A stretch of 11,163 nucleotides of DNA from WSZY01 sp964559845 (GCA_964559845.1 CAZLJF010000052.1:1-11163); one strand, 5' to 3'; numbered from the stretch's first letter, positions 1 to 6,858 are shown. Notes: generated from the letters alone by a model not told the origin. Program-made: numbers and translations.

Positions 1-144
1 GAAAAGAAAAAGGCAGCCGAAGGATTGCTGAAGCCATTGCTGAATCAATGCCGTGTTTTTGAACATAAAAAGGATACGAAAAAACTATCCGCCGATGTGG
101 CACTGCTGTTGCGCTTTCTGGCGCAGAAGGGGGTGGAACGATGA
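1..144 (+). CDS. C-terminal end of an upstream gene, probably Cas10/Cmr2 (partial)
   Basis: The frame beginning at base 1 is open for 47 codons and ends in TGA at 142-144, overlapping the cmr3 ATG as ATGA, so this is the 3' end of a gene cut by the window edge. The visible peptide is charged and helical, ending in a leucine-rich helix (ADVALLLRFLAQKGVER). No catalytic motif is present. The identification as the large subunit Cas10/Cmr2 is an inference: cmr2 commonly sits directly before cmr3 in Cmr operons, and Cas10 proteins end in a small alpha-helical domain. Cmr1 is an alternative. If it is Cmr2, the palm domain that makes cyclic oligoadenylates lies outside the window. Confidence 0.55.
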   Translation, partial: EKKKAAEGLLKPLLNQCRVFEHKKDTKKLSADVALLLRFLAQKGVER

Positions 145-1187
145 AACTTTGGAAGTTTGATCCTTTGGACTCCTGCTTTTTTCGCGGGGCAAAGCCGTTC
201 AATTCCGGTGAAGTCGGCTTTCTGGATTCGCAATTTCCACCCACAGCGCAGACCCTTACGGGTGTGATACGGGCAGCGATAGGCGAAAGCATGGGTGTGG
301 ACTGGAAAAAGTTTCCGGAGCAGGAAAAGGATATTGCAGCGCGTATCGGCAAAGGTGCCGATGATGCCGGGAAGCTTGGCTTTATCGGCCCTTATATTAT
401 GAAAGATGGCGAGCGGCTTTACCCTGTGCCTTTGCACTTGTTGTATAGCAGCAAGGAAGAAGCTTGGAGCAAGCTTTTGCCTGCAAAAGAGGCTTTGCAA
501 ACCGATATGGTTGAGAAGAAGCGTTTGCCGGAAGTGGTTGCCCCCATTGAAGGCGCAAAGCCCGTGGAAAACAGTTGGTTGACCCAAAGCGAGATGCTCA
601 AGGTGCTGCAAGGCGGCCTCCCCGATGGCTTTATCAGGGAAAACGATCTGTTTGAGCGCGAATCGCGTACAGGTATAGGCAGGGATAATAACAAGCGCAA
701 AACCGTGGATGGCATGCTCTATTTCACCCGTCATATCCGCTTGAAAGAAGGCGTATCGCTGGCGATGGAGGTGAAAGGCGCGAATGATATTCATCCTGCC
801 AGCATGGTGCGGCTGGGTGGTGAAGGGCGGATGGCGAGCTTGGAGGTTTCCGATATGCCGGATGCCAGACGCATTGAGCATGGTGGTGGGAACGGAAGCT
901 TTTTGATGGTGTTGCTTACGCATGGAGATTTTGCAGGCAAAGCTGACCCTGGGGCATACCTTTCCGAAGAGTTTGAGCTTGTATCGGCTTGCACGGGCAA
1001 GGCTGTGCGTGAAGGCGGCTGGGATTACAAAAATCGCAAGCCTAAACCGCTCAAGTCGCTGGTGCCTGCGGGCAGCGTCTATTTTTTTAAAGGTGATGCA
1101 AGTCAATTGAAGAAGACACATATCGGAGAAAGAACAGAATTCGGTTATGGCGAGATCGCCATAGGCATTTGGGAGGATAAAAAATGA
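141..1187 (+). CDS. cmr3: Cmr3, RAMP subunit of the type III-B effector complex
   Basis: This 348-residue RAMP-fold protein matches the Cmr3 family in length and motifs. Cmr3 sits at the foot of the Cmr complex with Cmr2 and holds the 5' tag of the crRNA. Visible family marks are the N-terminal CFFRGAKPF segment (about residues 12-20), the FPPTAQTLTGVIRAAIGE segment (about 32-49), which is the usual 'FPP...tl.GalR' signature, and a C-terminal glycine-rich stretch TEFGYGEIAIGIW (about 332-344). The ATG overlaps the preceding stop (ATGA), with a GAAGGGGGTGG purine run just upstream serving as ribosome binding site. Its own stop overlaps the cmr4 start, also as ATGA, so the operon is translationally coupled. 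No catalytic role is expected for Cmr3. Confidence 0.93.
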   Translation: MKLWKFDPLDSCFFRGAKPFNSGEVGFLDSQFPPTAQTLTGVIRAAIGESMGVDWKKFPEQEKDIAARIGKGADDAGKLGFIGPYIMKDGERLYPVPLHLLYSSKEEAWSKLLPAKEALQTDMVEKKRLPEVVAPIEGAKPVENSWLTQSEMLKVLQGGLPDGFIRENDLFERESRTGIGRDNNKRKTVDGMLYFTRHIRLKEGVSLAMEVKGANDIHPASMVRLGGEGRMASLEVSDMPDARRIEHGGGNGSFLMVLLTHGDFAGKADPGAYLSEEFELVSACTGKAVREGGWDYKNRKPKPLKSLVPAGSVYFFKGDASQLKKTHIGERTEFGYGEIAIGIWEDKK

Positions 1188-1987
1188 AACAGGTGATTTT
1201 GGGTTTGCGGGCGGAGACATCCATTCATGCCGGCACAGGGCAGAATAATGGTGTGGTTGATTTGCCGATTCAGCGTGAGGTGCATACAGGTTATCCGTGC
1301 GTGTTCGGTTCGGCAGTAAAAGGTGCATTCCGGGCACATGCGGAGATTCGTGCCGACGGTTGGGGTAAGGCGAAAGTGCAGGAGGTGTTCGGCATGGAAG
1401 ATGCCAGCAATGCCTCTCAAATCAGCATGACCGATGCACGCCTGCTGCTTTTGCCCGTGCGCTCGCTGACCGGCCATTTCAGGCTGGTGACCTGTCCCGC
1501 AATTCTCAAACGATTGCAGCGGGATATGCGGATGATGGGGCAAAAGGCGGATTGGAAGGTACCGGAAGTTGTAAAACAGCAAGTGATTGGCGAGGAAAAC
1601 GGCGATATTTTCCTTGAGGAGTTCAAATTTACACAAAAACAGCAGGATTTAACGGCGATTGTGCAAACACTGGAATCTTTTGGTGCAGAGAATCTGAAAG
1701 ATCAGCTGCTTATCATGAACGATGAAGATTTTTCCTGGTTTGCCAGGAACGCCACCGCCGTGACGCCGCATATCGCTATTAATAATGAAACCAAAATAGT
1801 GAAACCGGGCGCGCTCTGGTACGAGGAATCCCTGCCTTCTGACTCACTGCTTTATACCATGCTGATGGGTGAAGATGAGCATGTGGATAGTGTGCTTTCG
1901 ATGTTCCCTGAAGATAAGGCGTTTATCCAGATCGGTGGCAATGAAACCGTGGGCATGGGCTGGTGCAAGGTGCAGGAGGTGGCGTAA
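1184..1987 (+). CDS. cmr4: Cmr4, backbone RNase subunit of the type III-B complex
   Basis: Cmr4 forms the repeated backbone filament of the Cmr complex and cuts the target RNA at 6-nt intervals. The 267-residue protein begins with the classic RAMP pattern: SIHAGTGQNNGVVDLPIQRE (residues 13-32) followed by GYPCVFGSAVKGAFRAHAE (about 36-54). Asp26 lies in VVDLPIQRE, exactly where the family's target-cleaving aspartate is found, so the subunit should be catalytically competent. The C-terminus has the expected FIQIGGNETVGMGWCKV glycine-rich motif. Start ATG 1184 overlaps the cmr3 stop, with GGGAGG at 1171-1176 as ribosome binding site. The stop TAA shares one base with the cmr5 ATG (TAATG). The protein is slightly shorter than many Cmr4 homologues but no motif is missing. 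Confidence 0.95.
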   Translation: MKQVILGLRAETSIHAGTGQNNGVVDLPIQREVHTGYPCVFGSAVKGAFRAHAEIRADGWGKAKVQEVFGMEDASNASQISMTDARLLLLPVRSLTGHFRLVTCPAILKRLQRDMRMMGQKADWKVPEVVKQQVIGEENGDIFLEEFKFTQKQQDLTAIVQTLESFGAENLKDQLLIMNDEDFSWFARNATAVTPHIAINNETKIVKPGALWYEESLPSDSLLYTMLMGEDEHVDSVLSMFPEDKAFIQIGGNETVGMGWCKVQEVA

Positions 1988-2475
1988 TGGCAAAACGCAG
2001 AAGGAACAAATATAAGAACAAGCCGCAACCATCTTCGCAGCCATCGGTGGCAAGACAGCAATCAACAGTGGAAGTTACGCCACAACAAAACAACGAAGCC
2101 AGAGGTTCTTTACAAACCATTGAGCAGGAGCGTGCAAAACATGCGCTGGATGCAGTGAAAAAATGGGGAACTCAAGGTGCAAGTGACCAAAAAGAATTAA
2201 AATCCTATGTGGTGGGTATGCCTGCCATGATTTTGATGAGTGGCTTTGGGCAGACTTGTGCATTTTATAAGTCGAATAAGAAAGATAATCATGCAGAAGT
2301 GTTAAAAGTATTGGAGGAGTGGCTCAAGCATGGTGATTTGATGGACTTTATTACCAATTCATCGGCAGAGCAGTATCAACTGGCGCAGGTGGAAAGCCTG
2401 GCGTATTTGAATTGGCTGAAAAAGTTTGCCAAAGCCTATCTGGAAGGGGAGGGCGACGATGCTGCCGCTGCATAA
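1987..2475 (+). CDS. cmr5: Cmr5, small subunit of the type III-B complex, with basic N-terminal tail
   Basis: Cmr5 is the small alpha-helical subunit that lines the RNA channel between Cmr2 and the upper end of the filament. I place the start at ATG 1987 (162 residues) rather than the GTG 24 bases upstream, because AGGAGGT at 1973-1979 is well spaced for this ATG and the start then forms a TAATG junction with cmr4. Family features are the ERAKHALDAVKKW helix (about 46-58), the central MPAMILMSGFGQTCAFYKS segment (about 78-96), which is the Cmr5 'mi..nGl.qtlAf' signature, and the terminal AYLNWLKKFAKAYLEG helix. The first 40 or so residues are an unusual low-complexity tail rich in K, R, Q, N, S and P. 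The end overlaps the cmr6 start by 17 bases. Confidence 0.93.
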   Translation: MAKRRRNKYKNKPQPSSQPSVARQQSTVEVTPQQNNEARGSLQTIEQERAKHALDAVKKWGTQGASDQKELKSYVVGMPAMILMSGFGQTCAFYKSNKKDNHAEVLKVLEEWLKHGDLMDFITNSSAEQYQLAQVESLAYLNWLKKFAKAYLEGEGDDAAAA

Positions 2476-3688
2476 GGATGCGCAAGGCGCGAAGAAAGAT
2501 AAAGACTTTCATGCCGGGCTTTGGTATGAGCGGTTTTTCAACGGTTTTTTGGAAGGGGCAAAAAAACCGGATGAGAATAACAAGAAGGAAAAGGATGAGT
2601 GGGCCAAAAACAAGTCTGATTGGATTAAAAGTATAACAGCTGCTCCCACTGGAAAGATGGAGCTATTAGAAGCTGCTGTACAACGCCAGGTATCCATTGT
2701 TCAGGCTTACGGTGGAACTACGCTTGTGATGAACACCGACTGGCATTTCGTCACAGGACTTGGCAACAATCATCCCGTAGAGAACGGTTTTGCCTGGCAC
2801 CATACGCTTGGTGTGCCGTATCTGACGGGTGCGGCGGTAAAAGGTCTGTTGCGTGGATATTGTGAAGTCTGGTTGGGTTGGAAAGTATCCAGGGAAGAGA
2901 AAGAAAAATGCCCTGAAAAACAGGATGATAAACGCCTGAAGCAATGGTTTGGCGATACCGAACAGAGCGGCGGGCTGATCTTCTTTGATGCATTACCCAC
3001 CAGGCCTGTGCAACTCAAAGCCGATATTATGACCCCACATTACGGCGACTGGTACGCCAAAGGCAATGAAGCATCCAGGCAGGATGGCAGCAATGTGCCT
3101 GCCGACTGGCATGATCCGAATCCGATTCCATTTCTGGTGGTGGACAAGGGGCAACCGTTTCAATTCGCTGTTGCCAGGCGTAAAGGCTATGAGATTGCTC
3201 TGAACGATGTGATTGATACTTTGGCCGAAGCCCTGCAAAGGATCGGTGCCGGTGCAAAAACGGCAGCGGGTTACGGGTGTTTTTCAGAGGATATGCAAGC
3301 TAAGACAACCAGAGAAAAAGAGATGCGTGAAAAGCAAAGGCAGAAAGAAGAGCAGTTAAAAGATCAGCAGATGCATGAAAGAGCGCAAAGCGAGGGGTTG
3401 ACAGGTGTGGCTTTAGACGCATTTGTTTTTGTTGAGAAGCTTGAAGGTGTTTCTGATAAGAAAAGGAGATGGTTACAGGAGGGGGAATTGCTTCTTGAAC
3501 GCTTGCAAGATTGCGAAAACCCTGATGAAAAGGCAAAAGCAGTCAGCATCATGCTTGAACAATGTGAACGCTTTGATCCCGGTATTGTAGCTAACCCGGA
3601 CAAGAGGAAGGGTAAAAAGCAAAAGCCTGCCTACAAAGATAATGCCATTAAAATGGTCAAAGCCTTGCTGGCTTTAAGCAAGGGGTAG
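2459..3688 (+). CDS. cmr6: Cmr6, RAMP subunit of the type III-B complex, with a long charged C-terminal extension
   Basis: Cmr6 caps the Cmr4/Cmr5 filament together with Cmr1. The chosen ATG at 2459 (409 residues) lies inside the cmr5 end, behind a GGAAGGGGAGGG ribosome binding site at 2442-2453. An upstream non-ATG start at 2426 would add 11 residues but has no comparable site. The Cmr6 signature spans about residues 101-133: LGNNHPVENGFAWHHTLGVP followed by YLTGAAVKGLLRG, i.e. 'G.G..HP.E.G...H..LGvPYl.G...KG.lR'. A glycine-rich GAGAKTAAGYGCF follows at 263-275, normally near the end of the protein. After it come roughly 130 extra residues, beginning with a K/E/Q-rich probable coiled coil and ending in a basic KRKGKKQK tract. 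Many Cmr6 proteins are nearer 250-320 residues, so this tail is unusual. Confidence 0.94.
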   Translation: MLPLHKDAQGAKKDKDFHAGLWYERFFNGFLEGAKKPDENNKKEKDEWAKNKSDWIKSITAAPTGKMELLEAAVQRQVSIVQAYGGTTLVMNTDWHFVTGLGNNHPVENGFAWHHTLGVPYLTGAAVKGLLRGYCEVWLGWKVSREEKEKCPEKQDDKRLKQWFGDTEQSGGLIFFDALPTRPVQLKADIMTPHYGDWYAKGNEASRQDGSNVPADWHDPNPIPFLVVDKGQPFQFAVARRKGYEIALNDVIDTLAEALQRIGAGAKTAAGYGCFSEDMQAKTTREKEMREKQRQKEEQLKDQQMHERAQSEGLTGVALDAFVFVEKLEGVSDKKRRWLQEGELLLERLQDCENPDEKAKAVSIMLEQCERFDPGIVANPDKRKGKKQKPAYKDNAIKMVKALLALSKG

Positions 3689-3698
3689 ATGCGATCAA

Positions 3699-4283
3699 AT
3701 GATTCTACGTATGATTATTTTCACAGTGTTGGTGGTGTTGCTTTCCTGTGGGCTTGCTTATGGCTGGAGCTATCAGGGTACGGAAGGTTTTTGGGCAGCT
3801 TTAGGCAATATTGGCACAGTATTGGGGATTATTTCCTTTGTACCCATTGTGTATGCAGTGTGGGAGTATATGCAATACACCCGCAGGGAAGAAAAAGAGC
3901 GTGCAAAAATTCATAATGAAACGGGGACACAGCCTGCGGTACTTATTGTAGATATCGGAGGTATGGGCATTCGCAATGAGGTGGAAGCCTTTTTGAAGCA
4001 GCAAGCAGGTTTTGAGGATTTTGATTTTGAGTCGCGTGTGTTTGTGGTGCATAAAGATGAAAGGAACATCAATGCCGGCGATGTGGATGGCATTCTTCAG
4101 GAGGTTGAAGATAAGGTGGATGCCATGCGAGCAAAAGCAGCCGATAAAATTCATCTGTTTTTGAAAGTACCGGTGCCGATTGCAGCAATGGTAGGCGAAG
4201 TGCTTGCCAATCGAACCCCTGTCCTTGTGTACCATAAACAACGCAATAAAGGCTATGAGAACTGGGGGGCACTGCACCGTTGA
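3699..4283 (+). CDS. Two-TM membrane protein with SAVED-like cyclic-nucleotide sensor domain
   Basis: This 194-residue protein has two hydrophobic helices (about residues 3-23 and 30-57), a basic/acidic juxtamembrane helix (about 58-72) and a compact alpha/beta domain (about 79-194). That domain starts with a Rossmann-like strand AVLIVDIGGMGIRNEVEAFL and ends with IHLFLKVPVPIAAMVGEVLA followed by TPVLVYHKQ. I read the second block as the typical C-terminal signature of SAVED domains ('ihlF...P...A...G......v.lYe'). SAVED domains sense cyclic oligonucleotides in CBASS and some type III CRISPR effectors, and TM-SAVED architectures have been proposed as membrane-acting effectors. Inferred role: Cas10-made cyclic oligoadenylate triggers oligomerisation and membrane damage. 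The gene starts 10 bases after cmr6, with AAGGGG at 3680-3685 rather distant (13 bases), implying weak or coupled initiation. A Csx23-like membrane effector is an alternative. Confidence 0.75.
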   Translation: MILRMIIFTVLVVLLSCGLAYGWSYQGTEGFWAALGNIGTVLGIISFVPIVYAVWEYMQYTRREEKERAKIHNETGTQPAVLIVDIGGMGIRNEVEAFLKQQAGFEDFDFESRVFVVHKDERNINAGDVDGILQEVEDKVDAMRAKAADKIHLFLKVPVPIAAMVGEVLANRTPVLVYHKQRNKGYENWGALHR

Positions 4284-4522
4284 TCATCATTGATTTATCA
4301 GAACTGTATGGCGAAACTGCTAAGTTGTCCCGGCTTTCGGAATATGTCGCCGAGGCGCTCAGGCAGGCTGGTGAGGGCAATATTGTGAAGCTCACCGGCG
4401 CAGGCCCTGTCTGGCTCTATCTGAAAATTGCTCACGCACTGCACGGCAAGGCGCTAAAGCTGATTTATGATTCCCCGGCTTCCGGTGAGGTGCTGATTTT
4501 TGACCACGATCCGCATAGCTGA
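4280..4522 (+). CDS. csx3: Csx3 family protein, probable cyclic-oligoadenylate ring nuclease (Crn3 type)
   Basis: This 80-residue protein matches the Csx3 core. LTGAGPVWLYLKIAHALHG (residues 38-56) corresponds to the family's 'G.GP.Wl...laH..h' motif, and LIYDSPASGEVLIFDH (61-76) to 'vyDP.lG.vvv.sH'. His52 and Asp64 occupy the conserved His and Asp positions with the same spacing as in the Archaeoglobus protein, as I recall it. Csx3 proteins are metal-dependent ring nucleases that degrade cyclic tetra-adenylate and so switch off type III signalling. The start is an unusual TTG whose last two bases belong to the effector's TGA (TTGA overlap), so it is probably translated by coupling with the upstream SAVED gene. 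Sensor and off-switch would then be made together. The usual N-terminal strand appears shortened, and the protein is at the small end of the family. Confidence 0.82.
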   Translation: MIIIDLSELYGETAKLSRLSEYVAEALRQAGEGNIVKLTGAGPVWLYLKIAHALHGKALKLIYDSPASGEVLIFDHDPHS

Positions 4523-4585
4523 TTGTCTGAGTCTATATCTGTGGTAAGCAAGTAATGCCCCGGTGGAAAGACATGCGATATTTTG

Positions 4586-4607
4586 ACCGGATCAGACTGA
4601 GTCCGGT
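4586..4607 (+). promoter_or_regulatory. Dyad-symmetric element just before a strong ribosome binding site
   Basis: In the 99-base gap after csx3, ACCGGATCAG (4586-4595) is followed by a central A and then CTGA-G-TCCGGT (4597-4607). That is a 10-base inverted repeat, perfect except for one inserted G. Two bases downstream lies AGGAGGAG (4610-4617), a near-perfect ribosome binding site with 4 bases to the ATG at 4622. As DNA it resembles a dimeric repressor operator; as RNA it would be a hairpin directly against the ribosome binding site. There is no U tract, so it is unlikely to be an intrinsic terminator. I found no convincing -35/-10 pair in the gap. Confidence 0.5.
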
Positions 4608-4621
4608 TCAGGAGGAGAACT

Positions 4622-6043
4622 ATGAACAACTTGCAATGGCAGCATTTGATGCTGTTTCCGGATCATCCGTTTCTATCCGGTGCTATCCTGTTTTTAGGGG
4701 TCACTTTCCTGTTATGGATGGCGCGTGAACAGGTAGAAGGAGTGATCCGGCGCATATTCATCAGCGTATCCCACGCGCTGCGATTTGCTGCGCGCTGGCT
4801 CGACAGGCACGCGCAATCGCTGCATCACCGCGCCGATGAACTGGCAGTTGAATATTTTATGAGCGCGCTGGAAAAACGGGTTGAAGGTGATATTTCCCGT
4901 CTTTCCGAGCTTGTGCACAAGGATTTGGCCAGTTATCCCGATATCAGCCACCGTTTGAGCATGTTAATCACGGAATATGAGCAGACTTTTCGCGATGGAC
5001 AGGAAGCGAAGCTTCCGGGCATGCCGGAGATCGGCAAGCTGAACCAGCAGATCGAGAATGTTCTGAAATCAGATGCCGACACCTCCGGCAGGCTTGTAGC
5101 GATCCGAAAGGAGTTGAGGCGTGAGCATAAGCGTATGTTGAAACTGGCTAAAAAGGATTCCACAGCGCGGATCAGGGCGCTCCGTCGGCTGCGTACGCCC
5201 GTACACCGTCTGAACAGGACAGTACAGAAGATCGATGGCATGGTTTCCGGTCTGCGCAAGAGCATTGGGCGCGTGGAATCAAAAATAAGCGAATACCGCA
5301 AGATGCGGAAGGAGCGGGATATCCGTCTTCGTGCCGCACATCATTCGGTAATGACACGTTTTGCCATCGGTGTGTTTTTCCTTGTCATTGTTGTGGGCGG
5401 TGCGTTTGTGAATTTTCTGCTGATCAAACGCCCAATAGCGGAAATGATCGGTGGCGGCTATGTGGGCGATTTATCGCTTCCTTCCATAGGGGCGCTGATG
5501 GTTATTCTGATTGAAATGGGAGCCGGCATCATGCTGGCCGAGGCTCTGGAGCTTAGTCACCTGATTCCAAATGTATCGCACTGGTTGCCGGAAAAGCGGC
5601 AGAAAGTGGCAATTGTCTGTAGCACTTTGCTTCTCTGTATGGCGGGTGTGGAAGCAGGGTTGGCTTTCATGCGGGAGTTGCTGATAGCTGCCGATGCGGA
5701 AACAACTGCCTTGCTGACAGGTCAGGCTCCGGATGCAGCCAACGACCTTGCCGGTTCGCTGCCGGTGGTTGTACAGGCGGCGATGGGCTTTGTAATTCCG
5801 TTAATTCTGGCATTTGCCGCAATTCCCCTGGAGATTCTTTTCAACACGGCACGCATTGTGCTGCAGCGGTTGTTGTGTGTGATGATGTGGGGGGCTGCCT
5901 TCATGTTGCGCATGCTGGGCAATGTGCTGCACGGAATTTACCGCATGTTGGCGGCACTGTATGACCTGCTGATTTTTTTCTGGTTGGTGGTGCAACGCTG
6001 GCTGGGTATGCTGTTTGCGCGGTTTGGCAGGAGTACGGCATGA
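4622..6043 (+). CDS. Multi-pass membrane protein with long cytoplasmic helical/coiled-coil region, unknown function
   Basis: I do not recognise this 473-residue protein. One hydrophobic helix (about 16-34) is followed by some 200 residues of strongly helical, highly charged sequence (about 40-240), with heptad-like stretches around 140-235 rich in K, R and E. Four further hydrophobic segments follow at about 247-268, 286-308, 328-350 and 381-407, and then amphipathic or hydrophobic helices at 411-466. Basic residues after the first segment put the coiled coil in the cytoplasm by the positive-inside rule. The acidic 351-380 loop (DAETTALLTGQAPDAANDLA) would then be periplasmic. It lacks the GMN motif of CorA, the membrane effector known from other type III loci. 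It has its own strong AGGAGGAG site and a dyad upstream, and its stop overlaps the next start as ATGA. The context suggests a partner of the VWA lipoprotein; a channel or membrane anchor role is only inference. Confidence 0.75.
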   Translation: MNNLQWQHLMLFPDHPFLSGAILFLGVTFLLWMAREQVEGVIRRIFISVSHALRFAARWLDRHAQSLHHRADELAVEYFMSALEKRVEGDISRLSELVHKDLASYPDISHRLSMLITEYEQTFRDGQEAKLPGMPEIGKLNQQIENVLKSDADTSGRLVAIRKELRREHKRMLKLAKKDSTARIRALRRLRTPVHRLNRTVQKIDGMVSGLRKSIGRVESKISEYRKMRKERDIRLRAAHHSVMTRFAIGVFFLVIVVGGAFVNFLLIKRPIAEMIGGGYVGDLSLPSIGALMVILIEMGAGIMLAEALELSHLIPNVSHWLPEKRQKVAIVCSTLLLCMAGVEAGLAFMRELLIAADAETTALLTGQAPDAANDLAGSLPVVVQAAMGFVIPLILAFAAIPLEILFNTARIVLQRLLCVMMWGAAFMLRMLGNVLHGIYRMLAALYDLLIFFWLVVQRWLGMLFARFGRSTA

Positions 6044-6702
6044 AAGCGAAGCTCCGCCTGTTTGCCGCCGTGCTGGCATTTCCTCTGCTGGCTGTTTCCT
6101 GCGGCTTGGGCATGGGTGGCAACGCCATCTATATGCTGGTGGATGTATCCGGCACATATCATCGGGAACTTCCCAGGGCCGTCAGCGCCGTAAAATATCT
6201 GCTTGCCAGAGCCAGGCCGAACGATTTTCTTGCGGTGGCGAAGATTTCCAGCCGGAGCTTTTCTGATCGGGAAATCATTTTTTCGGAAAAATTTCCGGAC
6301 AGGCCCTCGGAGACCAATGCACGTAAGCTGGCGCTCAGAGAGAAAATTGACAGGCTGGCAAAAAGCCGTGCAACACTTCATACGGATATTCGTGGTGCAC
6401 TTTACCAGGTAACGCATACTCTGGCAGCGCAAAAAAACCGCAGGAAGATCATGATTATTTTTTCGGATCTGGTTGAGGATATCAGCGCGGATGTTGATCG
6501 GAAAATGGCACTGCCGGATTTTTCCGGTGTACATGTTCTTGCCGTGGATATCATAAAATTGCGCAGCGACAACAAAAAACCTGATCGCTATTTCCGTCGA
6601 ATTGAACGCTGGCGGCATGAATTTATGCAGGCTGGTGCGGCTGGTTTTCGGGTGGTGGATGATCCGGCCCAGTTGCCGGATATCATCCGGCAACTTGATT
6701 GA
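6040..6702 (+). CDS. VWA-domain lipoprotein with intact metal site (MIDAS), unknown function
   Basis: This 220-residue protein starts with a basic N-terminus, a hydrophobic helix and AVSC with Cys21, a relaxed lipobox followed by Gly, which suggests a periplasm-facing lipid-anchored protein. Residues 30-220 have the alternating strand/helix plan of a von Willebrand factor A domain. The strand IYMLVDVSGT carries the DxSxT metal motif (Asp35, Ser37, Thr39). Thr115 in HTDIRGAL is a likely second metal ligand, and IMIIFSDLVED gives the third motif with Asp143. VWA domains bind protein partners through a metal that an acidic partner residue completes; they are common in membrane assemblies with ATPases or channels. 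The ATGA overlap with the preceding gene implies co-translation and probable physical partnership. If the signal peptide is not cleaved it would be a membrane-anchored VWA protein instead. I know of no characterised CRISPR role for it. Confidence 0.8.
   Translation: MKAKLRLFAAVLAFPLLAVSCGLGMGGNAIYMLVDVSGTYHRELPRAVSAVKYLLARARPNDFLAVAKISSRSFSDREIIFSEKFPDRPSETNARKLALREKIDRLAKSRATLHTDIRGALYQVTHTLAAQKNRRKIMIIFSDLVEDISADVDRKMALPDFSGVHVLAVDIIKLRSDNKKPDRYFRRIERWRHEFMQAGAAGFRVVDDPAQLPDIIRQLD
6671..6695 (+). repeat. Perfect 11-base inverted repeat at the 3' end of the VWA gene
   Basis: AGTTGCCGGAT (6671-6681), spacer ATC, then ATCCGGCAACT (6685-6695) form an uninterrupted 11-bp stem with a 3-base loop. 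It overlaps the final codons (LPDIIRQL) and ends 4 bases before the stop codon. No T run follows, so it is not a standard intrinsic terminator. It could act as an mRNA 3'-end stabiliser or a protein-binding palindrome, or be a coding coincidence, since both arms encode amino acids. Confidence 0.5.
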
Positions 6703-6829
6703 TGTCGATGGTATGGGAGTCCGGTTGCTCTTTTGTATTTCCCCGCCGCAATGAAAAGGTACAGGAAGCATCGGCAGGATTCTCAAAAACGGGAGAGGGC
6801 GGGTTCCGCGCCGGAAAGCTGTAGGCATC

Positions 6830-6858
6830 GGGGCGGCATTTTGCCGCTCTTTCCTTTT
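6830..6858 (+). terminator. Probable intrinsic terminator of the upstream operon
   Basis: GCGGCA (6833-6838), loop TTT, then TGCCGC (6842-6847) form a perfect 6-bp GC-rich stem. It can be extended outward by two G-T wobbles and one G-C pair to 6830-6850, and the downstream tract TCTTTCCTTTT (6848-6858) is pyrimidine-rich with T runs. The T tract is broken by C residues, so termination may be partial. It lies 36 bases before the can2-like start and would separate the cmr/SAVED/Csx3/VWA transcript from the CARF nuclease and adaptation genes. Confidence 0.5.

Noticed and set aside
45..1337. Long minus-strand open frame of 430 codons opposite cmr3
   Set aside because: It is antisense to clearly identified cmr3 and cmr4, has no recognisable domain and has a composition typical of a reading shadow.
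3689..3916. Small plus-strand ORF starting immediately after the cmr6 stop
   Set aside because: It overlaps the 2TM-SAVED gene in another frame; the SAVED frame has a coherent membrane and domain structure, this one does not.
4523..4621. Sigma-70 promoter upstream of the membrane gene (TTGACC at 4583 or TATATC at 4534)
   Set aside because: Neither hexamer has a partner at suitable spacing.
4622..6043. Membrane protein as CorA, the divalent-cation-channel-type effector of some type III systems
   Set aside because: It has more than two C-terminal TM segments and no GMN motif, and its helical region follows an N-terminal TM segment, unlike CorA.
5938..6828. Minus-strand open frame of 296 codons opposite the VWA gene
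   Set aside because: The plus strand has a coherent VWA domain with all metal motifs; the antisense product shows no family resemblance.
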